Positions 10,985-21,427 of a DNA stretch of 64,000 nucleotides are shown here, one piece after another; the stretch's first letter is position 1; every line of letters begins with the position of its first letter. This DNA is from Mytilus edulis. Its lineage: Eukaryota; Mollusca; Bivalvia; Mytilida; Mytilidae. The stretch lies in the NCBI RefSeq assembly GCF_963676685.1, contig NC_092345.1:50713527-50777526 (forward strand). The letters are read 5' to 3'. The translations under genes and the position numbers were made by a program. The notes beneath the pieces are model-generated. The model was not told the DNA's origin, did no database searches, and worked only from the letters and a program-made list of their open reading frames with translations.

Positions 10985-11965
10985 AAAGATTTGTTGATAG
11001 GAGCCAGTACGGCGAAAGTGAGAAAAGCAATCGAGTTGAGATGACCTATGATAATCTGTTTATCGCTATTTTACCTATGACGACGTTGTTATTTTCAGAC
11101 CATTTCATTGAAAACGGGTACGTGCGCCCTTATGATTCTGGCGTCACACATCAGCGTATGGATCCGACGTACGCCGGGCGTGGTAAAAAATTATGTACGC
11201 TGCCAATACGCTAGTAATTTTGGATGCATTCAACTTGTCAATCATATCTGTATCGCGTATACAACGTGCCCTAAATGTGTCTCAAACTTATCTGTAGCGC
11301 GTTTAACGCGCTTGTGGCGTATGTATAACGTGCGTGTAGCGTACAGGTATACGCTAGACACACGCTTGAGCTGGATGAAAATTTTTATGCTGCATAAAAA
11401 TTTCCTGGAGTTGTAGCGTTCACCAAGCGTATACCTTTGTATTTCGACGTACTTCAAACTTATGCAACGCGAGTTTAACGATTGCTTAGCGTTCCTCTGG
11501 CGTGCAACTAACGTATACCGACTTTGTCAATTTTCTCTGTACGTTTGGTGCACGCCGGTCTACACGCCGATTTGTGACGCCGGCATTACAAACACACCCG
11601 CATACGCTATAGTTAATTAAAGTCGAACGATCTTGAAACGTATACAACGTGCCCTAAACGTGTCTCAAACTTATCTGTAGTGTTTTCAACGCGCTTGTAG
11701 CGTATTTATTACGTGCGTGTAGCGTACAGGTATACGCTTGACAAACGCTTGTGCTAGATGACAATTTTTTATAGCGTTCTGGCGTGCAACTAACGTATAC
11801 GGACTTTGTCAATTTTCTCTGTACGTCTGGTGCACGCCGGTCTATACTCCAATGTGTGACGCCGGCATAGCTTCTAACGATAAATTTTCATATCACTCTA
11901 CTGCGCTGAGAAAGGTAATTATCAGAAAGTAAGATCAAAGTAAAATTTCGTAAAATAGCGATGAT
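10985..11965 (+). repeat. Dispersed element G, interrupted copy
   Basis: The outer parts (10,985-11,130 and 11,875-11,965) match the uninterrupted copy at 30,122-30,370 in order: GAGAAAAGCAATCGAGTTGA, TTATCGCTATTTTAC, then TCATATCACTC, CGCTGAGAAAG and AGTAAGATCAAAG. TATCGCTATTTTAC near one end and AAATAGCGAT near the other are inverted. No coding capacity. The middle is another element (next entry). Confidence 0.75.
11133..11874. mobile_element. Nested CpG-rich inverted-repeat element
   Basis: Begins near GGCGTCACACAT (11,141) and ends near ATGTGTGACGCC (to 11,871), with imperfect inverted similarity extending about 45 bp inward. Comparison with the copy of element G at 30.1 kb, which lacks this block, shows it is an insertion. 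Internally a long segment is repeated (about 11,255-11,370 against 11,638-11,755, and 11,500-11,580 against 11,785-11,870). It is rich in GCGTATAC, AACGTG and GTACG words, so many CpGs remain, unlike the surroundings. The frames crossing it are not genes. Confidence 0.75.
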
Positions 11966-12849
11966 AAATGTTTTTTAGCTGTTACCTTGCGAGTTAGATA
12001 TTTAAATATATGACAAGAAGTCTCAGTCTAGTACCACCAATCGACGAGTTCTTAAAATGCATGCAATATTTACAACATTAAATATTACACCATAAGAGTC
12101 GCTTGAAAACTTTATAACAAAAGAGATGATTTCAGTTTTCCTATTGTGAACTGTCCGGTTCTTTATAACAATATTTCAAAAGCAACATGTCAAAAGCGCC
12201 TACATATTGCTTCCTACAAGAATAGAGGAAGTATACCGAAATAATTTCATAATATAAGAAGATAATAAACATTTAAAACCTCTGCCTGTGAAAAAAAGTG
12301 GACACAATTATAGAGATCTTTTTAAAAAAAAAAAGAGTAAAATATATGAATATCGACGTAATAACGAAGGCGAAAAAAAGTGTTCTTCATGTCAAACGTT
12401 CAAAAGCATCCAAACTTTCAATTCATGATAGAAACAAACTCGTTATATATTTAATTAACGCTCATTACAGGTTCATTGAATTTGAAATCACTTTGCATAC
12501 TTGTAACCATGGTGTTGTCTTGGTTTTTTCTCCGACTTGTGGTTATTTTGCTTCATTGGTATCTTCCCACAAATTATGAAGAAGACATAAAGCAAAATAT
12601 TGGGTTTTTTTTTATCAGATAACAAAGGACAGAAAATAGAACGGTTTGACCACTGTTTCTTTCATTTTGAACAATAACCAGGCTTCCCTGAGGATAAATA
12701 ACGTATGACAATAAAAATACATGTATCTACTAGTAATATGTAATAGTATCAATTTTTAACGTAAATTGTTAATTATTTATATAATTGTCTCTCGAACTCG
12801 TAATTCTTTACGTTTTACCTAATTTAATATTATAAATGTACATATGAAA
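11966..12849. other. Non-genic stretch
   Basis: AT-rich DNA. A 93-codon plus-strand open frame (12,298-12,579) is lysine-rich near its start and has no recognisable domain or splice context. Confidence 0.4.
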
Positions 12850-13069
12850 CGGTTTCACACCAGGGGAGACAATTACAAATTTGAATAACCCGTGTTTAAA
12901 GTAGGGGACTTGTTATTAAAAGATTTGGTGGACTGGATGTGTTATCTATTCTCGTGATATATTTGATACAACTATTTTACGAAAGAGGCTAGAGTGTAAA
13001 ATAATATATGAAGTAATTGGTATCCTGCAAAAAAATAGTGTGCAAAGTACTGCGTACCAGAAATCCGAT
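12850..13069 (+). promoter_or_regulatory. Putative promoter and first exon, module 2
   Basis: Paralogue of 8,155-8,617: shared CACCAGGGGAGACAATTAC and a matching stretch after the donor. An AT-rich GATATATTTGATA lies near 12,955, and a GTAAGT donor follows position 13,069. It contains neither the micro-hairpin nor a clear TATATAAG box. If real, it is a second alternative first exon; the evidence is only paralogy and the kept donor. Confidence 0.3.
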
Positions 13070-13635
13070 GTAAGTAATTATTGATTTCATTATAATGAAT
13101 ATTTTAATCATTTATAAATATATATTTTAACACATTGCTATTTAAAGTTGTGACTAAAAACAATATTAAGATAAGAATTTCTAACGGTGGGATTTTAAAC
13201 CTTGACTTAATTAAATTGTACATATGTATATAAATGTGGTTATAACATTGTAGCACGTTTGCACTTAAATAACAAGATATCTTATTGAATTAACGGTGCA
13301 AATTTTTTAAGTAAAAATCTAAATAATTATGTTAAGTTGATAAACCTATAAAAACATACATTATTTTATCAAAAGCAATACACATTGCATTGTTGTATGC
13401 TCACGTTAACTTTAATTGATTTAGTCTTAGTTGCATGAGTGCATGAGTTTGTTTTATTAGTTGTTATTGGGTTTGAAGTATAGCTAATAGATCTCAGATC
13501 TGTACTTAGTGTCTTTTTGTCGTTGGGATGTGCAAGTACCCGACCACGTCCACTCTGCGTTTTTTGTTAGATGTATTATAGTTTGTATCAATCTGATAAC
13601 TTAAGTCTTTTTTAACTGATTTTTATAGTTCGTTC
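13070..13635. other. Non-genic stretch
   Basis: Only the first 100 bp, resembling the sequence after 8,618, can be interpreted. The rest is unrecognised AT-rich DNA. Confidence 0.35.
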
Positions 13636-13995
13636 TTATGTTGTATTGTTACACCACTGTCACAGGTTAGGGGGAATTTGGATTTCGCTAACATGTTTAA
13701 CCCAGCCACATTTGTGTGTCTGTTCTAAGTCAGGAGCCTGTAACTCAGTACTTGTCGTTTAGTTGCTGTGTTGCTTATTTGTTTTTCGTCTAATTTTTGT
13801 ACAAAAATGTACAAAAATTAGAAGCTGTTAGATCTCTTGTTGTTTGAAGTGTTTTATGTTTGTTTGTTTGGTGTTGTTTTTTTTTAGTTGACTATGCAGT
13901 ATGGGCATTGTTCATAATTGAAGGCCGTATGTGAACCTGTAGTTGTTAGTTTCTGTGCCATTTGGTCTTTTGTGAAGAACTGTCTCATTGGCAAT
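13636..13995 (+). repeat. Dispersed repeat family A
   Basis: Near-collinear with 23,480-23,855: ACCACTGTC block, GTTTAACCC, AGTCAGGAGCCTGTAA, GACTATGC.GTATGGGC, GAAGGCCGTA, and a terminal TTGGCAATCAT..CACATCTTCTTTT. It differs from the 23.5-kb copy by a hairpin at 13,790-13,821. Confidence 0.8.
13790..13821. repeat. Hairpin replacing a segment of family A
   Basis: Perfect 13-base arms CTAATTTTTGTAC and GTACAAAAATTAG around a 6-base loop. The 23.5-kb copy of family A has no such palindrome at this point, and there is no flanking duplication. Confidence 0.65.
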
Positions 13996-14039
13996 CATTC
14001 CACATCTTCTTTTATATGCATACATTTTATGATGGAGAA

Positions 14040-14500
14040 TTGCTGCTCCCAAGAAAGCTATTAAACCAAGATGGTGAAGTTGAACTACTCCCTTCGTAAA
14101 TTTTACAGACGCCATCACGAGTTGGTTGACCGTTATAAAATAACTGTTTCACATATGATATCGGATATGTTACTTATGTCGTAACTACAATACCCTACCC
14201 TTTTCATGAATGTGACCTACCGAATTTACCGGATTTGTAATAACATAAGCAACACGACGTATGCCTGATGTGGAGCAGGATCTGCTTACCCTTCTCGAGT
14301 AGCTGAGACCCCCCCCCCCCCCCCCAAGTTTTTGGTGGGGTTCATGTTGCTTAGTCTTTAGTTTTCTATGTTGTGTCTTTTGTACTATTATTTATCTGTT
14401 TGTCATTTTATTTTTAGCCATGGCGTTGTCAGTTTATTTTCAATCTATGAGTTTGACTCTCTCTCTGATATCTTTCGACCCCTTTTCATGCAGAATCAGT
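14040..14500 (+). repeat. Penelope-like element 3' end
   Basis: Matches the 3' part of the element at 49.7-51.2 kb (there on minus) and the copy at 31.9 kb: the end of the reverse-transcriptase frame (residues like FYRRHHELVDRY), its stop near 14,180, then the tail with TGTGGAGCAGGATCTGCTTA and CCATGGCGTTGTCAGTTTA. A 17-C run (14,309-14,325) lies within the tail. The minus-strand frame at 13,912-14,118 is a shadow. Confidence 0.8.
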
Positions 14501-14635
14501 TTCATGATGACTAGGTTTAGCCGAAATTAACCTTGATTCTGCAAATCTTTAAAAAAAAAATAATATTTTTATGCTAAATCATTAGACATGGTCGCCTTCT
14601 TTGTTATTAGATAATATACAGATAATAATAAAATT

Positions 14636-14654
14636 ATCTATCTATCTATCTATA
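14636..14654 (+). repeat. ATCT microsatellite
   Basis: About five ATCT units in a row. Confidence 0.85.
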
Positions 14655-15264
14655 CAGATTGTGATTATTGTTTAAAGTGTCATATCTTGATCTTACAAAT
14701 AAATACATCAAGTTCAATACACAAAAGAGATAAAACAAAGATCAATACCCAGTCTTTATCATAGACTTACAAGACACTAAATTTACAATAAAACACATTA
14801 AAAATATATAAAATTTATAAATCATACACTAACATGCTGAGTTGGTTTAGGATAGCTCACGTGATAACATGCCGTGAAACATTATTCTGGCTCTGAGCCG
14901 ACCAGTCTTTGTTCTTACTCATGAATACCACGTGCTTACCAGAATAGAAGCAAAATAATAGTCTTGCGAATCTTTTAAAATGCATGGAATGAGCTTTGAT
15001 TGCAATAAGCACGGTTTTAAGCATTTGGCAAAATTGTATGACGATTTTAGTTATGTTTGATTTTTTTCTTAAAAAAAATGTTTTGTTGTTTTATTGATTT
15101 CATGATTGCTAGATCCATGTAGAATAATATATATTTTTTAAGAAAATGTATATTTGCCTTCCATATATTTTTTCTTGTTTCATGCATCGTCTTATTCGTG
15201 GACCAACGCATATAACTTTGTTTGTTATGTGTTAGTCGCATATTTGTCTTTTGATGTTTGTCTT
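14655..15264. other. Non-genic AT-rich stretch
   Basis: No recognisable gene; the minus-strand frame at 15,047-15,274 runs into the repeat tail that follows. Confidence 0.4.
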
Positions 15265-15345
15265 TTATTTCCATGGCGTTGTCAGTTTATTTCCGATTAA
15301 CGAGTTTGAATGTCCCTTTTGTATCTCTTACCTGTCTTTTTAAAA
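15265..15345 (+). repeat. Penelope-like tail fragment
   Basis: CCATGGCGTTGTCAGTTTAT, then a block matching GAGTTTGA.TGTCCCTTT of the tails at 14.4 and 32.3 kb. The fragment stops at the pyrimidine-rich end. Confidence 0.7.
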
Positions 15346-15784
15346 ACGTGTTCTTCTTATCATGAACATTTCGATATATCCCATATAGAGAAAGTTCAAC
15401 TTACTGACAGACGCCGACAATGTTAGTCGCTTGTTCACTCACTTGATACAATTTAGACATATGTGTTGCTAAATTTTGATCGTAAAAACCTTTTATCGCC
15501 TTCCTTCTTCCTGGAGCGTTTTTGCTGAGTTCATTTAATAACCCAAATCTTTAGTGTTTTGTGGACTCATCTTGTCTATCCATCTTTATATTTGGTCATA
15601 CACGATCTGGACAAGATTTTTTTTATCTTTTAAACAGACACCGTCAGAAGACATATTATACACGCAATATATCTTTGGCACTGAGAAGGATATTCTGTGA
15701 ACAGGAGAATGTTGAATAAAGCAGTGTTTAAAAAATTTGAGATTTAAAAGCATTTTACCCTGTTTCTCTAACATACCTAAAAGT
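15346..15784. other. Non-genic stretch
   Basis: Nothing recognised; the minus open frame near 15,586-15,774 shows no domain. Confidence 0.35.
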
Positions 15785-16015
15785 ATGCATTATTCGAAAT
15801 ACTAAGGATTTCCTTATCCCATGCACATATTACCTTAGTGATATTTGGCACAACCTTTTCGAATTTCGGGTCCTCAATGCTCTTCAACTTCATAATTGTT
15901 TGGCTTTTTATAAATTATGTTGATATGAGCGTCATTTTTTTGTAGACGAAATGCGCTTCTGGCGCATCAAATTATAAGCCTGATACCTTTGATAATTAAA
16001 GAAATTTCAACACTA
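15785..16015 (+). repeat. Dispersed repeat family E (GACGAAACGCGCGTCTGG)
   Basis: Carries GACGAAATGCGCTTCTGGCG and GATACCTTTGATAA. Other pieces of the family are at 25,495, 26,930 (minus), 36,930 and about 59,330. This is the longest copy here and includes upstream blocks (ATACTAAGGATTTCCTTATC, TCCTCAATGCTCTTCAACTT). It is probably a SINE or the 3' tail of a LINE; no A or B box was identified. Confidence 0.7.
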
Positions 16016-16242
16016 AACTTGATAAACATATACCCTATTTGAAGGCCAATGTCGATAAATAAATTTGATTGTTAAAATCATATTGTCTGGCTTTATTTCA
16101 TTGTCCGTCATGTGTTGTTAATTTCTTTCGTAAAATGGTTGATTGACTTTATCAACTTTTGACACGGATGGTCCGACAATTGATATTTTAATCGAGTTTT
16201 ACTTATCCTAAACCTAATCTATGAAAACTTGATTAATCTATA

Positions 16243-16279
16243 CATGGAAGTAATATTTAAATTCAATATTACTTCCATG
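16243..16279. repeat. Micro-hairpin 3 (37 bp) with exact 7-bp duplication
   Basis: Arms CATGGAAGTAATATT and AATATTACTTCCATG are perfect inverted repeats around a 7-base loop. ATCTATA sits directly on both sides (16,236-16,242 and 16,280-16,286). Its arms match micro-hairpin 2 except near the centre. Confidence 0.8.
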
Positions 16280-16433
16280 ATCTATACAAGATTTAGATTT
16301 ATTTCCTCAGACGGTGTATTTCAATTGTTGGTCTAAACCTGATTAGTTTTCTGTTATTTAACGGGGATATATTAAGTCCTATATTCAGGATCCTTTTCGT
16401 TAGTACAACACACTTTTGAGTGTTATCAAACAC

Positions 16434-16475
16434 CTGAGACTACTATAACACATGTATTTAATATAGTAGTCTCAG
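16434..16475. repeat. Micro-hairpin 4 (42 bp) with flanking 7-bp near-duplication
   Basis: Arms CTGAGACTACTATA and TATAGTAGTCTCAG are perfect inverted repeats around a 14-base loop. The flanks are CAAACAC and CAAATAC, 6 of 7 identical. The sequence is unrelated to hairpins 1 to 3. Confidence 0.7.
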
Positions 16476-18624
16476 CAAATACTGACTATATACATGAACC
16501 GGTATATCTATGTATTAAAGTTTAGAATTTTTAAAAACCCTATTTCATTTTCCATCTTAATCATTTTAATGTTGCAAATTCTCATAAACATAATTCTATT
16601 TAAAATTTAATACTAGTATATACACCAGTCGTTATTATGAGACACTATCGTAGCCCGAGACCACAATTAATTCCTATATCAGTTCTTGTCGCATTAAAAA
16701 AATTACCATTTGTTTTTTGTCTATTTTTTTGTGTGTTTAATGTACAGTGCAAATCCAGAAGTATATCCAACTTTCAGAAAAATTGCATACGAATTTGGTC
16801 AATACACATCCATACCCCCATAGGCAAGTCAAGAGATGTTCCGAAAAGTGTAAATATTACCTTTTTGCACCTGGCCTAATCACTCTTTCCATATCTAAAT
16901 CAGTTAAAATGAAACGTCAAAAAGTTTATTTCAATTCTCTTCTTTCATTTACACCCCAGAAAAACTAAGAAATGTATGAGAAATGGAAAGAAAAGAAATA
17001 AAGAAAAAACACACTATTATAATTAAAGGGAACTATATATTCATACTTTTGGCCAATGTTTTATTTAAGAACTGAGACATTTGAGACATTTGAGACATTT
17101 GAGATCAGAGTTACATAACATAAAATGTCAATATTTAAAGAGATACAACATGAATGGGAGTGCAACCTAATGACACACAAAAACCGAGACATATCGGTTC
17201 AACACTTTGACATTTTAATTTGTCTCTTCGTCTTAAAGAAACCCATATATCTATCAGATTAACATTTGAAGGTTACAGTTTTATAATTAAAATAACGAGG
17301 TATCGATAAGTCCTTTAACATAATATTTTCCTTTGGTTTATTTAAGTATACGTGGACGAATGAATAGAATATCTCAAAATAATGCCAAAATATTATACGT
17401 AATGAAAATTAGTGTGGTTTTAGAATATCTTTATTTAATAGAATCACGTTTTTAATTTTGTATTACGATTAACGAAACATATTGATCGATTTTCAATACA
17501 AAGCAAATCTCGTGCCCTTCCCTCGTGAAAACCTTTGGTGACACCTTGGCACTGACCAATTTTTCATGAAACCAGAAAGATTCAAGTTTTGACGTATTTT
17601 TTTTTATTTGCGTCTTTGTCAGATTAATTTGTTGGTCTATTTGATTTTTGAGTCAGTGTTGTATGTCTGGTAATGTGGCTGCAAGAACAAAATTACTGTC
17701 ACATTAACTTATCATTCATCTATGTTTGGTTGCTCACCTAATTTTGTCAATATAACGGAACTATCATACATGTAGGAGCTAGGTTTAGGTAGCTGCAAAA
17801 CCAGGTTTAACCAACCATTTTTTCCCAACATGCCAGTACTAATTCAGATATATGGCAGATGTTCCCTGATTGAAAGCGTTTGATTTTGTTAGTTTTTATG
17901 GACTTTCTTTTACCAAATTTTTATCGGAACTTTATCCACGAATAATTACATTAGATGTATGTTTCATTATACTGTCAGGGAAAGATGTCGTTAAATAATC
18001 AAATAAGTACACGAAAAATGCTTGTTAAATTGTTAAATGAAGCATGTAGGTAATAAATTCAGTAGTGTTGGATCACAAAATTCGTTGATGAATAAAGATA
18101 CAATTTTCGAGGTAAACTGTTATATCGTAACAAATGTAACCACTCAAATCTATTTACAGCTTACGACATGTACTTGAACATGGAATCCCATAAAAGTTAT
18201 AAAATAATTTATATAAATAATTTATAAATTCTTTACACCAAAACAAAATAATACAGTTTTTAGTCAATTATCTACAGTGCGAAAATAAACATTCCCTCTA
18301 GTATTAGTTTTACATACAACTGTAAAAAAACATTCACAACAGGCAGGTTTTTCTTCCCTCTGACAGACATTCATTGTAGATGGTGTCCGTCAACGGCTAT
18401 AAAATATATCTGTATAAACATCTTCTTAAATTATTTTTTTTCGGTGATATTTAACTTTAAATAGGCCCTCCACGGTTAGAGCAGTTTTTACGGCAATCAA
18501 ATATGTTGCAGAAAGATGCACACGACCTGCAGTGCCGAACAGATGTTGATTCGTAAAAGAACTAATCGATGCTTTAAATAAGAGTCAATACCAATATTCA
18601 ACATTGACGCACTATCAATGTTGC
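16476..18624. other. Non-genic stretch
   Basis: No supported gene. Contains three copies of GAGACATTT near 17,080-17,103. The overlapping frames at 16,637-16,968 have no recognisable domain. The final 200 bp abut the TTAA element that follows. Confidence 0.4.
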
Positions 18625-18889
18625 TTAAAGGGGCACTAGCTTCGAGATATATAAAACATCTAAAATTTGATTTTTTTTGTTCAATCATAAATGAAAGTGA
18701 AATAGTTAAATAACAATTTGCTTTTAGCGGCCAGTATGTTTCTATTTTGTACAAATAAGCTAAGAAACTTTGATGATAAATTGCAAGTGAATAACTCGAC
18801 CTCGTTAAATCCGTATTCATGTGAACTTCAATTTAACCTCTTAGCTAAATATGGATAATTTTATAATTTGATTGATTGGTTTGATCAAC

Positions 18890-20735
18890 AACATATCATT
18901 CTATTTTGAATTCACGTTTGAATAAATTTTCTGATGATTTTTGTTTACTATGTCAGAATCAAGCTGGTTTCAGAGAAGGTTATTCTACTACAGATAATTT
19001 ATTTGTTATCTACATGCTTATTAGTATCATGAAAAATAAGAAAAAGAAACTATTTTGTGCATTCGTAGATTTTGCTAAAGCCTTTGACACTGGTTGGAGA
19101 AAGGGTCTTTGGCATAAATTACTTGTGAATAATATTAACGGTAAAATGTATAATGTAATTTTTAATATGTACACTGGTATTAAATCTCGTATTGTGTATA
19201 ATGGTGAAATGTCAGAATACTTTTCATGCAATATCGGTGTAAGACAGGGTGAAAATATGTCTCCTTTTTTATTTTCATTGTATTTGAACGATCTTCAACA
19301 GTTTATTGAAGAAAAAAATGTATGTGGTTTAAATTGTATTACTGATGAAATAGAGAATGAGTTTGATATCTACTTAAAACTGTTTGTGTTATTGTACGCA
19401 GATGATACAGTGTTATTTTCGGATAATGCATCCGATTAGATATATTCTTTGAATATTGCAGTACCTGGAAACTAAAAGTTAACACTAGTAAAACTAAGAT
19501 TATATTTTTTTCTGGTGGTAGATTACCCAAAAATATTAACTTTATATATGACGGAAATGCATTGGAGATAGTCAATGAATTGACATATCTTGGGTTAAAT
19601 TTTTCAAGAACAGGTAGCTTTATGAGTGCTAAGAAAACTTTAGTTAGAAAAGCATATAAAGCAATGTATGAAGTATTGAAAAAGGGGAGGTTGCACAACT
19701 TGTCAGTGAAATCACAATATGATCTTTTTGATAAAATTGTGAAGCCAATTCTCCTGTATGGGTGTGAGATTTGGGGTTTCAGTAATACTGATATTATAGA
19801 AAAAGTGCACTTAAAATTTTGTAAACTATTATTAAACCTTAAGAAGTCGACACCGAGTTTTATGATTTATGGTGAACTTGGTATTTATCCCATGTCTTTA
19901 TATATACAGCTGCGTATGGTTATTTTTTGGTCAAAAATGGTAAATCGGGATGATAACAGGATTGCTAAAATACTATACAAATACATGTTCTTGAAAAGTT
20001 CTGACAACCAATTTAGGTCAGATTGGTTGAAATACGTTAAAGATATATTAGATAAGTGTGGATACAGCAATATATGGTTGTCACAAGGAAATTTTAATCC
20101 AAAGTGGTTGGGTATTAGTTTAAAACAAAAGTTATTTGATCAGTTTCAACAGAAATGGAGAGCTGATATTGACTGTTCGTCAAAAGGTTTGGCCTACAAA
20201 TTGTATAAACAAAATTTTGAATTTGAGGAATATCTGAATATTTTAAGTGATAAAGATAGAATAACATATTGTAGATTTCGAACGGGTAACCATAAGTTAC
20301 CAATCGAAACTGGTAGATGGAATAAGATTGAGCGAAACCTTAGATATTGTAACTTATGTCATGGTAACGAGATTGGTGATGAATTTCATTACATTTGCAG
20401 TGTAGTTCTTTGGCAAATTTTCGATCCCAATATTTGGATACTTTTTTCTTGCACAGATGTAACATACTAAAATTTGAAAAACTATTTCAGTTAAAATTTA
20501 AAAATAAGTTGAAAAAGCTGTGCAAATTTATCAGGGTTATAACTTTTCAAGTGAGTCTTCCTGGTTAATCACCACTCTTCGCTACTATACTGTTTATTTT
20601 ATTTTATTTGATTTTTTCATCTCATCTTGTCATGTGTGTTTGTGTTATGTTATATAACTTTTGATGAACTTCTTTGTACCATTGTAATTTTATGGTGTTT
20701 GAGAAATAAAAGAATCTTGAAAAGAATCTATAAGG
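18890..20735 (+). mobile_element. LINE (non-LTR retrotransposon), 5'-truncated, broken RT frame
   Basis: The first frame (from about 18,906 to 19,439) shows reverse-transcriptase motifs in order: QAGFREGYSTTDN, FCAFVDFAKAFDT, GVRQGENMSPFLFSLYLNDL and the active-site LLYADDTVLFSDN. A frameshift near 19,436 separates it from the second frame (19,562-20,470), which has the thumb-like ELTYLGLNFSRTGS and KPILLYGCEIWGF. No endonuclease or ORF1 is present, so the 5' end is missing. The 3' end has a GAGAAATAAAAGAATCTTGA tail. The motifs fit the CR1/Jockey-like group of LINEs, not resolved further. Cannot move by itself. Confidence 0.9.
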
Positions 20736-20777
20736 TAAAAACGATGATTAACATATATTTTTAATCTATAACATCTG

Positions 20778-21427
20778 GTGATAGATTACCCAAAAATATT
20801 AACTTTATATATGATGGAAATGCATTGGAGATAGTAAACGAATTGACATACATTGGGTTGAATTTTTCAAGAACAGGTAGCTTTATGAGTGCTAAAAAAA
20901 TTTTAGTTAGAAAAGCAAATAATACAATGTATGAAAAGGGGAGGTTGCAGAACTTGTCAGTGAAATCTCAATATGATCTATTTGATAAAATTGTGAAGCC
21001 AATCCTTCTGTATGGGTGTGAGATTTAGGGTTTCATTAATACTAATATTATAGAAAAAGTGCACTTAAAATTTTGTAAACTATTATTAAACTTTGCAGTG
21101 TAGTTCTTTGGCAAATGTTCGAGCACAATATCTGGATACTTTTTTCTTGCACAGATGTAACATACTAAAATTTGAAAAACTATTTCAGTTAAAAGTAAAA
21201 AATAAGTTGAAAAAGCTGTGCAAATTTATCAGGGTTATAAATTTTCAAGTGAGTCTTCCTGGTTAATCACCACTCTTCGCTACTATACTGTTTATTTTAT
21301 TTTATTTGATATTTTCATCCCATCTTGTCATGTGTGTTTGTGTTATGTTATATAACTTTTGATGAACTTCTTTGTACCATTGTAACTTTATGGTGTTTGA
21401 GAAATAAATAATCTTGAATCTTGAAAT
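20778..21427 (+). mobile_element. Second LINE copy, internally deleted
   Basis: Nearly identical to parts of the preceding LINE: 20,778-21,090 matches 19,512-19,840, then the sequence jumps to the 3' part matching 20,395 onward. Ends with a tail of ATCTTGA repeats (AATAATCTTGAATCTTGA). A stop interrupts the frame at GCEI*. The two copies differ by a few percent and by the deletion. Confidence 0.85.

Noticed and set aside
11108..11457. Overlapping open frames on both strands in the CpG-rich block
   Set aside because: They lie in an inverted-repeat element with internal duplications and give no recognisable protein; CpG-rich DNA has few stop codons.
12298..12579. 93-codon plus frame, lysine-rich start
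   Set aside because: No domain, no splice context, composition like its surroundings.
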